From the NCBI GenBank assembly GCA_023248785.1, contig JAHFDX010000065.1, positions 1 through 10,950 on the forward strand: a DNA stretch of 10,950 bases, read 5' to 3'. Of the stretch, positions 1 through 6,282 are shown one piece after another (the first letter of the stretch is position 1; the number at the start of each line of letters is the position of its first letter). The notes below the pieces were generated by a model, which saw only the letters and a list, made by a program, of their open reading frames with translations, had not been told where the DNA came from and did no database searches. Made by a program: the position numbers and the translations under genes. Source of the DNA: Myxococcales bacterium. Its GTDB lineage: Bacteria > Myxococcota_A > Polyangia > Polyangiales > Polyangiaceae.

Positions 1-611
1 TAGCCCGCTGCGTGGGCGACGAGGCCCGACCAGTCGTACGCGAAGTAGATTCCGAGTGAGATGAGGATCCCAAAAATGCCCCCGAACGTGCCGCGCTCGC
101 GCAGGTGAAACCAAGCCGCGTTCACCTTGACGATCGATACGGCGCCGAAACTCTGGAAGTACATGTTGGCTGCGTAGAGCCAGGTGATCCACCGCACGGC
201 ATGCGAAGCATTACCTGAGCGAATGGCAAACCCCAGCGCCAGATTGGAAAGCGCCGCGCCGATCGCGGCAATCATGATCGTGTTTCGTCCACCAATCTTG
301 TCGGTGAGCGGACCATTCACAATGAACGAAACTCCGTACACGGCGGTGCCTACCGCATAGACGTCGGAAAACTCGGCCTTGGTGAGGTATGCAGTGGCGC
401 CGGCCGCGAGCGGGGTTGTGAGAATGTTCAAATTGTAACGCCCAAAGTACAAAAAGGCGTACGTGAGCCCGAGGGGAAACCACGAGCCAAAGCGGCGCAA
501 ACGAAAGCTCGAGGAGTGTCCGAGATCCACGCGCGGTAAGCGCTCGATCACGAGGGCAATCACCACAAGCAGCGCGATGATCGCGAGAATTTCCTGCAGC
601 CAAGAAGGCAT
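1..611 (-). CDS. OPA-type major facilitator (sugar-phosphate/antiporter-like) permease, 3' end cut by window
   Basis: The reading frame is open from an ATG at 611 to the window edge, giving 203 residues of N-terminal sequence with no stop. The protein is strongly hydrophobic. A segment at about residues 50-65 carries YFGRYNLN, like the first-helix signature of the organophosphate:phosphate antiporter family (GlpT, UhpT, UhpC). It is followed by a loop NGPLTDKIGGRN at about residues 99-110, matching the family's cytoplasmic loop 2-3 motif (G-x-L-x-D-R-x-G-G-R type). The stretch KVNAAWFHLRERGTFGGIFG (about 160-180) also matches that family. An extra hydrophobic stretch at residues 5-22 precedes the usual first helix, so there may be one additional membrane anchor. 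No strong Shine-Dalgarno is visible before 611. The gene lies 71 nt after the hydroxylase-like gene and is probably the next gene of the same operon. The family exchanges phosphorylated sugars or glycerol phosphate for phosphate across the inner membrane. The substrate here is unknown. Confidence 0.82.
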   Translation of the reverse strand, partial: MPSWLQEILAIIALLVVIALVIERLPRVDLGHSSSFRLRRFGSWFPLGLTYAFLYFGRYNLNILTTPLAAGATAYLTKAEFSDVYAVGTAVYGVSFIVNGPLTDKIGGRNTIMIAAIGAALSNLALGFAIRSGNASHAVRWITWLYAANMYFQSFGAVSIVKVNAAWFHLRERGTFGGIFGILISLGIYFAYDWSGLVAHAAG

Positions 612-682
612 GGTGGGCCGGTGCTACCACGGAATCAGAGTGGAGCGGGAGGAAGGTACGGGGTTCGATGCCCTTATCGCCC

Positions 683-1576
683 TCAACCGCGCTGCTGCCC
701 TCTGTGAACCTCCGCCTCTACGGGCACGGTGTCTCTCCCAAACGACCGAAACGCGTACGCGTGTTGCCTCGCATAATCAAACGCCGTTTCCACAAACTTT
801 CCGACTACGCTCTGCGCCTTCGCATTACCGACGCCGGGAAACTCGACGCCACCGCTCAACCCGTACGCCGGTGGCTTCTCGCCCTTTGGCAAATACGCTG
901 TCCCAAAGAGCCAATCCCAAATTGAAATCTTGGTGGAGTAGTTAATTCCACCTTCACTGAGGTGATTCGAGTGGTGCCACCGGTGCATCTCTGGCCCGTT
1001 GAACACGTACTGAACCCATCCCGACTTCACGTTGATGTTCGAGTGGATGTACATGCCCCAAACGGCATCGAGTGTTCCCTTCATCAGCGCCATGTCGGGG
1101 TGTGCACCAAGCAAAACGATCGGCGCGTACTCGATCGTTTGGTTGATCAAAATCTCCAGCGCGTGTGAACGCGAGCCTGCGACCCAGTCAACCTCTTTAA
1201 CCGAGTGATGCGCCTCGTGAACGCGCCAGAGGTACTTGTTGTTGTGTTGGAGTCGGTGAAACCAATAGATGTAAAAATCGTGGGTCACCCAGAAAAAGAG
1301 AAATTGACCCCAAGGCGGCCAATCGGTGACGAGATGCAATCTCGAGAGTCCTGACCTTGAGTCCATCCACGAGATGACCGCCTTGATCACAAGGCCCATC
1401 ACGTACGAGTGGACGAGTGTGTACCAAAAGAAGTCGACGAAGATCCCCTCGCGCAAAAACTTCTGCCGGTCGTACGGAAACGCGCGCTCGAGCGCCATCA
1501 TGACGAACGACCACGCCACAATCAATGCGGGTGACAAGATCTCCCAGTTGGAGAGCAAGGCAAGAAGCGTGGTCAT
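683..1576 (-). CDS. Sterol desaturase / fatty acid hydroxylase superfamily membrane protein
   Basis: This 297-residue protein has the three histidine clusters of the membrane di-iron hydroxylase/desaturase family. The first is H99...H107-x3-H111 (in HDFYIYWFHRLQH), the second HEAHH at 120-124, and the third HRWHH at 198-202. Additional histidines lie at 138 and 178. Hydrophobic helices at about 11-30, 45-68, 90-106 and 145-157 surround the clusters. The family uses a di-iron centre and O2 to hydroxylate or desaturate lipids such as fatty acids, sterols, carotenoids or alkylglycerols. The true substrate cannot be read here. The ATG at 1576 follows the stop of the NeuB-like gene by 15 nt, so the two are probably co-transcribed. 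I see no good Shine-Dalgarno, and the gap is largely a 14-bp palindrome. In this operon the protein could tailor the lipid carrying the glycan. That is inference. Confidence 0.9.
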   Translation of the reverse strand: MTTLLALLSNWEILSPALIVAWSFVMMALERAFPYDRQKFLREGIFVDFFWYTLVHSYVMGLVIKAVISWMDSRSGLSRLHLVTDWPPWGQFLFFWVTHDFYIYWFHRLQHNNKYLWRVHEAHHSVKEVDWVAGSRSHALEILINQTIEYAPIVLLGAHPDMALMKGTLDAVWGMYIHSNINVKSGWVQYVFNGPEMHRWHHSNHLSEGGINYSTKISIWDWLFGTAYLPKGEKPPAYGLSGGVEFPGVGNAKAQSVVGKFVETAFDYARQHAYAFRSFGRDTVPVEAEVHRGQQRG

Positions 1577-1591
1577 CGAAAGCCCATGGGC

Positions 1592-2548
1592 TTAGACACC
1601 TGGAAGCGAGGGCGACGAAGAGGAAGAAACGTGTGCGCCATTCATATGGGTATGGGCAATCAGCTCAACCGATGGCACGCGCCGCAGCTTCTTGCGTTGC
1701 GAAAGTTCTGCTTCGTACACCCGCTTGACGCCGTCGCCCAAGGCGCGCTCGACGTCGCGAAGGTTCTTAACCAACTTGATGAGGCCTGCAATCTCAACCG
1801 ACGCGGCCTGATCACTTCCCCACATTGCGCGGTCGAGAGTGATGTGTCGTTCGACGAACGTTGCACCCAACGCGACGGCCGCGCTGGTCGGTGCGAGACC
1901 TGTTTCGTGACCTGAGTAACCGATGGGCACCGCCGGATAAAGAGCCTTCAGCGTATGAATCATGCGCAAGTTGAGCTGATCGAGAGGGCACGGATACGTT
2001 GAGGTGGCGTGGGCGAGAAGAAGGGCCCGCTCGCCCACCGCACGCACCGCGGCCTCGATTTCGCTTGTAGTCGACATCCCAGTCGAAAGGATGAGCGGTT
2101 TGCCCGTTGCCCGCTTGCGGCGCAAAAGTGAATGATCCGTGAGCGATGCGGAAGCAGCTTTAAACGCGGGCACGTCGAACCGCTCGATGAATTCGACAGC
2201 GTCTTCGTCCCAACAGGACGCAAACCATTGAATCTTGCGCCGCCGACAATGACGATCAATGGCCTTGTAGTGCTCAAGGCCAAACTCGACTCGATGCCGA
2301 TAGTCGATATACGTCATTCGACCCCACGGCGTGTCACGCTCGATGAGCCACTGGTCGCGAGGGACACACGCTTCCGGTGTGCGTTTTTGAAATTTCACGG
2401 AATCGCAACCCGCTGCAGCCGCGCCGTCGATGAGATTCTTTGCGATTTCGAGCGAGCCGTTGTGATTAATCCCAATTTCGGCAATCACAAATACCGGCTC
2501 GCCGTCGCCCACGTATCGATTCCCGATTCGGACTTGAGTTGAGCTCAT
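1592..2548 (-). CDS. NeuB-like sialic/nonulosonic acid (or -9-phosphate) synthase, no SAF domain
   Basis: This 318-residue TIM-barrel protein belongs to the NeuB/SpsE family, which condenses phosphoenolpyruvate with a hexose-type aldose to make a 3-deoxy-2-ulosonic acid. Visible motifs are AEIGINHNG (23-31), VKFQK (51-55), STGMST (155-160), HATSTYPCP (180-188), GYSGHE with H214, and ERHITLDR with H235. H214 and H235 correspond to the two metal-binding histidines of NeuB. The usual GPDH loop is replaced by GSDQ (244-247). The catalytic barrel ends near residue 290 (KKLRR). The roughly 60-residue C-terminal SAF (antifreeze-like) lid of classical NeuB is absent, and only a low-complexity tail with a serine run (308-312) follows. 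GAGGG at 2555-2559 in minus orientation, 6 nt before the ATG, supports the start. The KdsC-like phosphatase gene lies 43 nt upstream, which favours a phosphorylated substrate and product (ManNAc-6-P or Man-6-P type chemistry). Exact sugar unknown. Confidence 0.9.
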   Translation of the reverse strand: MSSTQVRIGNRYVGDGEPVFVIAEIGINHNGSLEIAKNLIDGAAAAGCDSVKFQKRTPEACVPRDQWLIERDTPWGRMTYIDYRHRVEFGLEHYKAIDRHCRRRKIQWFASCWDEDAVEFIERFDVPAFKAASASLTDHSLLRRKRATGKPLILSTGMSTTSEIEAAVRAVGERALLLAHATSTYPCPLDQLNLRMIHTLKALYPAVPIGYSGHETGLAPTSAAVALGATFVERHITLDRAMWGSDQAASVEIAGLIKLVKNLRDVERALGDGVKRVYEAELSQRKKLRRVPSVELIAHTHMNGAHVSSSSSPSLPGV

Positions 2549-2572
2549 GATTGGCCCTCAATGAAGTTCGTC

Positions 2573-2589
2573 AACCCCCCCTCGGGGTT
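2573..2589 (-). other. Small GC-rich hairpin between phosphatase and synthase genes
   Basis: On the plus strand, aacccc (2573-2578) and ggggtt (2584-2589) form a 6-bp perfect stem with a 5-base loop. It begins 2 nt past the phosphatase stop codon in the minus-strand transcript. No U-run follows in that orientation, so it is not a convincing intrinsic terminator. It could stabilise a 3' end, be a processing site, or be chance. It lies between genes I assign to one operon, just before the NeuB-like gene's Shine-Dalgarno. Confidence 0.35.
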
Positions 2590-2591
2590 TG

Positions 2592-3164
2592 TTAAGTTCG
2601 TAGCTCTAAGATCCATTCTGCGAAGTCACGAAATGCTCCGAAGCCTCCAGAAGAACGGCACACGTAGTGCGCGCTGTCACGAGCGATCGCCATCGCATCG
2701 TAGGGAGCGGCGGTCAACCCGGCCTCCCCGACGGTTCGCATGAGCTCAGTGTCGTTTACGTCGTCACCAATAAACGCGAGCTCCGCGATGTCTATTTTGG
2801 CTTCTTGGAGAATTGTGTCGAGGTGTGCACACTTGTCGAGCACCCCAAGCCAGACGAAAGGCAGTTTTAGTTTTTGACCTCGCGCTTTGACGCAACCGCT
2901 AATTTCACGTGTAAGAATCCCGGTAGTCACGCCGGCCTGACGCAAGCGTTCAACACCCATTCCGTCCCGCACGCTGAAACGCTTTAGTTCTTCGCCGCGC
3001 TCTGAGTAGTAGACGCCCGCGTCCGTCAACACCCCGTCATTGTCGCTTACCACGAGACGCAAACGCCGCGCGCGTGTGCGCAATTCCGATAGCGACAGTG
3101 TCGCCTTGGGCCCCCACTCGCGGTCACCATCCTCGGCGCGCGTCTTTTGCGATGCGACTACCAT
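2592..3164 (-). CDS. KdsC/YrbI-type HAD phosphatase (probable sugar-acid phosphate phosphatase)
   Basis: From the ATG at 3164 the protein is 190 residues, the usual size of capless KdsC-type HAD phosphatases, which remove phosphate from Kdo-8-P or KDN-9-P. Motif I is DNDGVLTD (nucleophile D41, acid D43), where the family more often reads DVDG. Motif II threonine is T85 in GILTRE. The motif III lysine is K111 in LDKCAHL. Motif IV is GDDVND (D134, D135, D138). The C-terminal GGFGAFRD matches the KdsC GGxGAVRE loop. A GTG at 3173 is an alternative start adding three residues. The ATG gives a 7-nt overlap with the SDR stop (3158-3160), typical of this operon. Lying directly before the NeuB-like gene, it probably dephosphorylates that enzyme's product. 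Clusters pairing a KDN-9-phosphate synthase with such a phosphatase are known in Bacteroides (recalled, not checked). Confidence 0.86.
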   Translation of the reverse strand: MVVASQKTRAEDGDREWGPKATLSLSELRTRARRLRLVVSDNDGVLTDAGVYYSERGEELKRFSVRDGMGVERLRQAGVTTGILTREISGCVKARGQKLKLPFVWLGVLDKCAHLDTILQEAKIDIAELAFIGDDVNDTELMRTVGEAGLTAAPYDAMAIARDSAHYVCRSSGGFGAFRDFAEWILELRT

Positions 3165-3961
3165 GCCGTCCACCCACCATCGACAACGAGGATCGATCCG
3201 GTCATGTAGCTGGACGCCCTCGAGGCGAGAAATACGATCGCACCGCGGTAGTCGTCTTTCGCGGCCATGCGACCCAGCGGCGTTCGGTGTGCATATTTCG
3301 TTACGAAGTACTCGTCTTGACCATTCTCAACGCCCCCCGGACACAGCGCGTTAACTCGAACGTTGTGCGCGCCCCAATAGGTCGCCAAAAAACGGGTCAA
3401 TGAAATGACCGCGCCCTTGGTCACCGGGTATGCCGCCGATTTGTAGAAGCTCTGCGTCCCATCTGGTTTGCAATAAAGCGACTGATCGGGTGCAACGAGA
3501 CCGTACGTCGAAGCCACATTGACGATACTGCCCGAACCATGCTTGGCCATTTCAGCGCCAATCACCTGGCAACTAAGGAACATTCCGGTGACATTCACAT
3601 CGATGGCTCGTTGCCAAAGTTCGAGTGGGTAGTTTTCAAACTTCGAAAGGTCCGCCGCCGCCTGCGGTGATTCAAATTTGTCGTTCAGGGCCGCGTTGTT
3701 CACAAGCACATCGACCTTGCCGAACCGTTCGAGGGCCGCTTGATGTAGCGCCTCCACGCTCGCCTTGCTCGTAATGTCAGCCCCCACACCAATCGCCGAC
3801 CGAAACTCACGCGCAAGGCTCTGACACGACCTATGGTCGACATCCGTCAAAACGAGATGCGCGCCTGCTTCAGACAGCGCATAGCAATGCTCTTTGCCGA
3901 GAAGACCCAGGGCCCCAGTCACAAGTGCGACTTTGTTTTCGAGCGAGAAGAGCGTCGTCAT
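3158..3961 (-). CDS. Short-chain dehydrogenase/reductase (SDR), NAD-type, in sugar-acid operon
   Basis: This is a 267-residue classical SDR. The Rossmann glycine motif is TGALGLLG at 15-22. D40 ends the second strand (VLVLTD-like), favouring NAD(H) over NADP(H). NNAA lies at 88-91. The catalytic serine is S151, and the active-site pair is Y178-x3-K182 (YPVTK). The loop between S151 and Y178 is about 26 residues, longer than the usual 12 or so, and may shape a sugar-phosphate pocket. The C-terminus VVDGGWTAW is typical. An in-frame upstream start near 4057 would add 32 residues unlike any SDR that lie entirely within the aminotransferase gene. The ATG at 3961 instead overlaps the aminotransferase stop as ATGA, so I chose it. 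It likely oxidises or reduces a sugar hydroxyl or carbonyl together with the neighbouring aminotransferase. A comparable SDR (PtmA) occurs in Campylobacter flagellin-glycan loci (recalled). Confidence 0.9.
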   Translation of the reverse strand: MTTLFSLENKVALVTGALGLLGKEHCYALSEAGAHLVLTDVDHRSCQSLAREFRSAIGVGADITSKASVEALHQAALERFGKVDVLVNNAALNDKFESPQAAADLSKFENYPLELWQRAIDVNVTGMFLSCQVIGAEMAKHGSGSIVNVASTYGLVAPDQSLYCKPDGTQSFYKSAAYPVTKGAVISLTRFLATYWGAHNVRVNALCPGGVENGQDEYFVTKYAHRTPLGRMAAKDDYRGAIVFLASRASSYMTGSILVVDGGWTAW

Positions 3962-5304
3962 GGAGCTGGCGGCGCCTTCTTGGGTTTGGTGTTGAACTGC
4001 GAGGTCTTGCGAAATACAGGCTCGACCGGCTCGCCTCGCAAAGACGCACGCACGCAATTCTCGTCAACCGCACGCTTCAAAATCGGGAGCACCTCACCAT
4101 AGGCCTCCAAGGTGTGATCCACATCGGCATCGTCGTGCGAAAAGCACATGTTGTGAAAGCCCGACCAGAGCACGCCTCGCTTGATGAGCTCCTGCTGCAC
4201 GAGCGACTTCATCTCAAGTGGATTACCCGCTTTCGCATCAAACGTGACGAGCGTGCGGCAATCGAATCCGACACACGACGTGTAGTTCATGGCCATTTTT
4301 TGGGCGATTGAATTGTATCCGTCTTTGATCTTTTTTCCCTGGCGCGCAAGCTGTTCTGGAACGCGCTTGCTGCGAATCTCCTCAATCGTTGCCTTCGCGG
4401 CTGCGAGCGACAGGGCTTCGCCTCCAAAGGTTGTGAAGAAGAAAACGTCTTTTTCGCAAAGCTGCATCACCTCGCGCCGGCCAGTCAAAATGGAAAGCGG
4501 CATGCCGTTCGCGACCGCTTTGGAAAAGCACGCGAGGTCTGCTCGCACGTCGAAGAACTCTTGCGCGCCACCCGTTGCAAGACGAAACCCCGTCCACATC
4601 TCGTCGAAGATGAGAAGCGCGCCCGATTCGTCACATGCTTTGCGCACTTTTTGAAGAAAATTGTCGCGCGGGGCTTCAAACACCGTGGGCTCGAGGATGA
4701 CGCATGCGACGTCGCTATCGAGCGAATCGATAAGCCCGTTGATGTCGTTGTAGTTGAACGTGTAGCTCAACTCTTGCGTGTGAGGCGGAATGCCACGATT
4801 GCGATCGGTGACCGCAATGTACCAGTCGTGCCAACCGTGGTAGCCGCAACAAAGAACCTTGCTCCGTCCGGTGTGAGCGCGTGCGAGACGAACCGCCGCG
4901 GTTGTGACATCGCATCCGGTCTTGCTGTAGCGCACCATTTCTGCGCCTGGGACCACCTCGCGAACGAGTTCTGCCACCTCCACTTCGAGAGGATGAACGA
5001 GCGAAAAAGTGATGCCCTTCTTCAACTGATTGACCACGGCGTTATCGACGGTGTCGTAGCAATAGCCCAGCGACAGCGGTCCGATGCCCATCTGAAAGTC
5101 GATGTACTCGTTGCCATCGACATCCCAAAGATGCGACCCCTTGCCGCGCTCTGCGAACTTCGGAGCCACGCCGTTTACATATTGCCCAGGCCCTTTTGCG
5201 AGCGTCTGCGTCTTGGCAGGGATGAGTTGCTCGACGCGCGCAAACAATGCGTCACTCTTCGCGATCACCGGATACTCAGCTTTAAGACGAATTTGACTTG
5301 GCAT
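3958..5304 (-). CDS. Class III PLP aminotransferase, glutamate-1-semialdehyde aminomutase-like
   Basis: This 448-residue fold-type I PLP enzyme resembles glutamate-1-semialdehyde 2,1-aminomutases. DVDGNEYIDF (61-70) is the N-terminal substrate-side motif. YSKTGCDVTTAAVRLAR (126-142) holds the phosphate-binding turn, and GYHGWHD (154-160) stacks on the cofactor. FDEMWTGFR (233-241) supplies the aspartate contacting the PLP ring nitrogen. K262 in FSKAVANG is the Schiff-base lysine, and TTFGGE (291-296) is also conserved. Haem-pathway HemL is unlikely, because such GSA-like enzymes recur in surface-sugar loci beside SpsF-type transferases and this operon has no tetrapyrrole genes. It probably aminates a keto or aldehyde sugar. 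AAGGA at 5313-5317 supports the ATG at 5304. The last 30 residues or so (from about 419, with RGEPVEP and a Lys/Pro end) extend past the core. A 78-nt gap separates it from the transketolase C subunit gene, the widest gap in the operon. Confidence 0.9.
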   Translation of the reverse strand: MPSQIRLKAEYPVIAKSDALFARVEQLIPAKTQTLAKGPGQYVNGVAPKFAERGKGSHLWDVDGNEYIDFQMGIGPLSLGYCYDTVDNAVVNQLKKGITFSLVHPLEVEVAELVREVVPGAEMVRYSKTGCDVTTAAVRLARAHTGRSKVLCCGYHGWHDWYIAVTDRNRGIPPHTQELSYTFNYNDINGLIDSLDSDVACVILEPTVFEAPRDNFLQKVRKACDESGALLIFDEMWTGFRLATGGAQEFFDVRADLACFSKAVANGMPLSILTGRREVMQLCEKDVFFFTTFGGEALSLAAAKATIEEIRSKRVPEQLARQGKKIKDGYNSIAQKMAMNYTSCVGFDCRTLVTFDAKAGNPLEMKSLVQQELIKRGVLWSGFHNMCFSHDDADVDHTLEAYGEVLPILKRAVDENCVRASLRGEPVEPVFRKTSQFNTKPKKAPPAP

Positions 5305-5382
5305 TGGGCACTTCCTTATCGACGCAGCATCGACCTGATGTCCTGAGTCTGCATTCGCTTGGCAATTCGCGGACCGAGGACA

Positions 5383-6282
5383 CTAGCCCAGCGCACGGAG
5401 CACTTTATGGGCCAACTGTTCGCCGGTGAATCCCTCGTGCGAGAGCACGTCAGCGAGCAGCGCGGGCTTGAACCATTTTTCCTCAAGAGCAATGGGCAAT
5501 ACGCGGCCCATCACTCCATGCCTCACGAGCACCTCCGATACGATGCTGTACAAGCCTCCGGTTAAAAAGTGATCCTCAATAATCACAGTGAGTGAACTTT
5601 CCTTCGCAGCCTTGAGAATCGCTTTCTCATCCAGTGGTTTTGGCGTTCGCACGTTGACAACGCGCACGCTGTAGCCACGCGATTCGATCACTTCCCTTGC
5701 CTTCCACACTTCCCGCAGCAAAAAGCCGTACGTAAGAAGCGTCACGTCGCGCCCTTCGCTCAACGTCTCAGCTTTCCCAAATTCAAAAGGCTCACTGTGC
5801 TTCACAGCAGGGGGACAGGCATTGTAACGAATGTAACACGGCGCGTTACTTTTCATGATGATGGGCAATGCCGCTTCTAGTTCCACTTCATCAGAAGGAC
5901 ACACAATTTGCATGTGGGGGATGCAGCGCAATATTCCGATGTCTTCGATAGCCTGATGGGTCGGCCCGTTCGCATCGCTCAAGAAACCAGGAACACCGCC
6001 CACAAGCTTCACTGGCAATCGGGGAATGCCCACGTCGGTTCGAATGAACTCGAATGCGCGCAGTGTGAGAAACGTTGCAAGCGAGTGACATATGGGAACG
6101 CGACCTCGAAGTGCGAGCCCCGCGGCCATCCCGATCATGGTTTGTTCGGCAATGCCTACATCGATAAACCGCTCGCCCAACTTCGGCGGAAGGCCGCGGA
6201 TCGCTGCTCGATTCTCCGCTGTCATGACAACGATGCGCTCGTCGTTTTGGCAAAGTTCAAAGAGCGTGTCTTCGTAACTCAT
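5383..6282 (-). CDS. Transketolase-like ThDP enzyme, C-terminal subunit (pyrimidine + C domains)
   Basis: This 299-residue protein covers the pyrimidine-binding and C-terminal domains of transketolase. The catalytic glutamate that activates the thiamine aminopyrimidine is E46 in DVGIAEQ (41-47). Other family features are the SLATFLTLRAFEFIR block (67-81) and DANGPTHQAIED (103-114), whose histidine is an active-site residue in transketolases. CPSDEVELEAAL follows at about 128-139. The C-terminal Rossmann-like domain includes VRVVNVRTPKPLDE (about 208-222) and ends near residue 299. It forms an active site only with the N-terminal subunit encoded just upstream. The ATG at 6282 shares its A with the TGA of that gene (TGATG), so translation is probably coupled. 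A GTG at 6285 is an alternative start. A housekeeping role is unlikely because the gene sits between sugar-modifying genes. Split transketolase-like enzymes of this kind resemble DXS/apulose-type specialised enzymes as much as TktA. Confidence 0.9.
   Translation of the reverse strand: MSYEDTLFELCQNDERIVVMTAENRAAIRGLPPKLGERFIDVGIAEQTMIGMAAGLALRGRVPICHSLATFLTLRAFEFIRTDVGIPRLPVKLVGGVPGFLSDANGPTHQAIEDIGILRCIPHMQIVCPSDEVELEAALPIIMKSNAPCYIRYNACPPAVKHSEPFEFGKAETLSEGRDVTLLTYGFLLREVWKAREVIESRGYSVRVVNVRTPKPLDEKAILKAAKESSLTVIIEDHFLTGGLYSIVSEVLVRHGVMGRVLPIALEEKWFKPALLADVLSHEGFTGEQLAHKVLRALG

Noticed and set aside
211..945. Overlapping open frames on both strands (211-630 minus, 463-945 plus)
   Set aside because: They conflict with the OPA permease (1-611 minus) and the hydroxylase-like protein (683-1576 minus), whose motifs are clear. 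The alternative products are Arg-rich with no recognisable domains.
1580..1593. Perfect 14-bp palindrome AAGCCCATGGGCTT between the synthase and hydroxylase genes
   Set aside because: About one such palindrome is expected by chance in a window of this size, it has no loop for a stable hairpin and no U-run, and nothing else supports an operator.
2592..3164. Kdo core biosynthesis (kdsA/kdsC/kdsB) as the meaning of the operon
   Set aside because: The synthase is NeuB-type rather than KdsA-type and the nucleotidyltransferase is SpsF-type rather than KdsB. A transketolase, aminotransferase and SDR have no place in the Kdo pathway.
3958..5304. Haem/tetrapyrrole HemL assignment for the class III aminotransferase
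   Set aside because: The family resemblance is real, but the operon context is sugar-acid synthesis and GSA-like enzymes recur in such loci. No other tetrapyrrole gene is present.
4561..5346. Long plus-strand open frame (261 codons) opposite the aminotransferase
   Set aside because: It is antisense to a gene with full PLP-enzyme motifs, shows no recognisable domain itself, and its composition (Arg/Cys/His rich) is typical of a shadow frame in GC-rich DNA.
5316..5354. Twelve-codon minus-strand mini-frame (MQTQDIRSMLRR) in the 78-nt gap before the aminotransferase
   Set aside because: Ribosome binding site is weak, no attenuator structure or codon run typical of leader peptides is visible, and so short a frame is expected by chance. 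A shifted continuation of the transketolase C-terminus was considered, but the in-frame end already has normal length.
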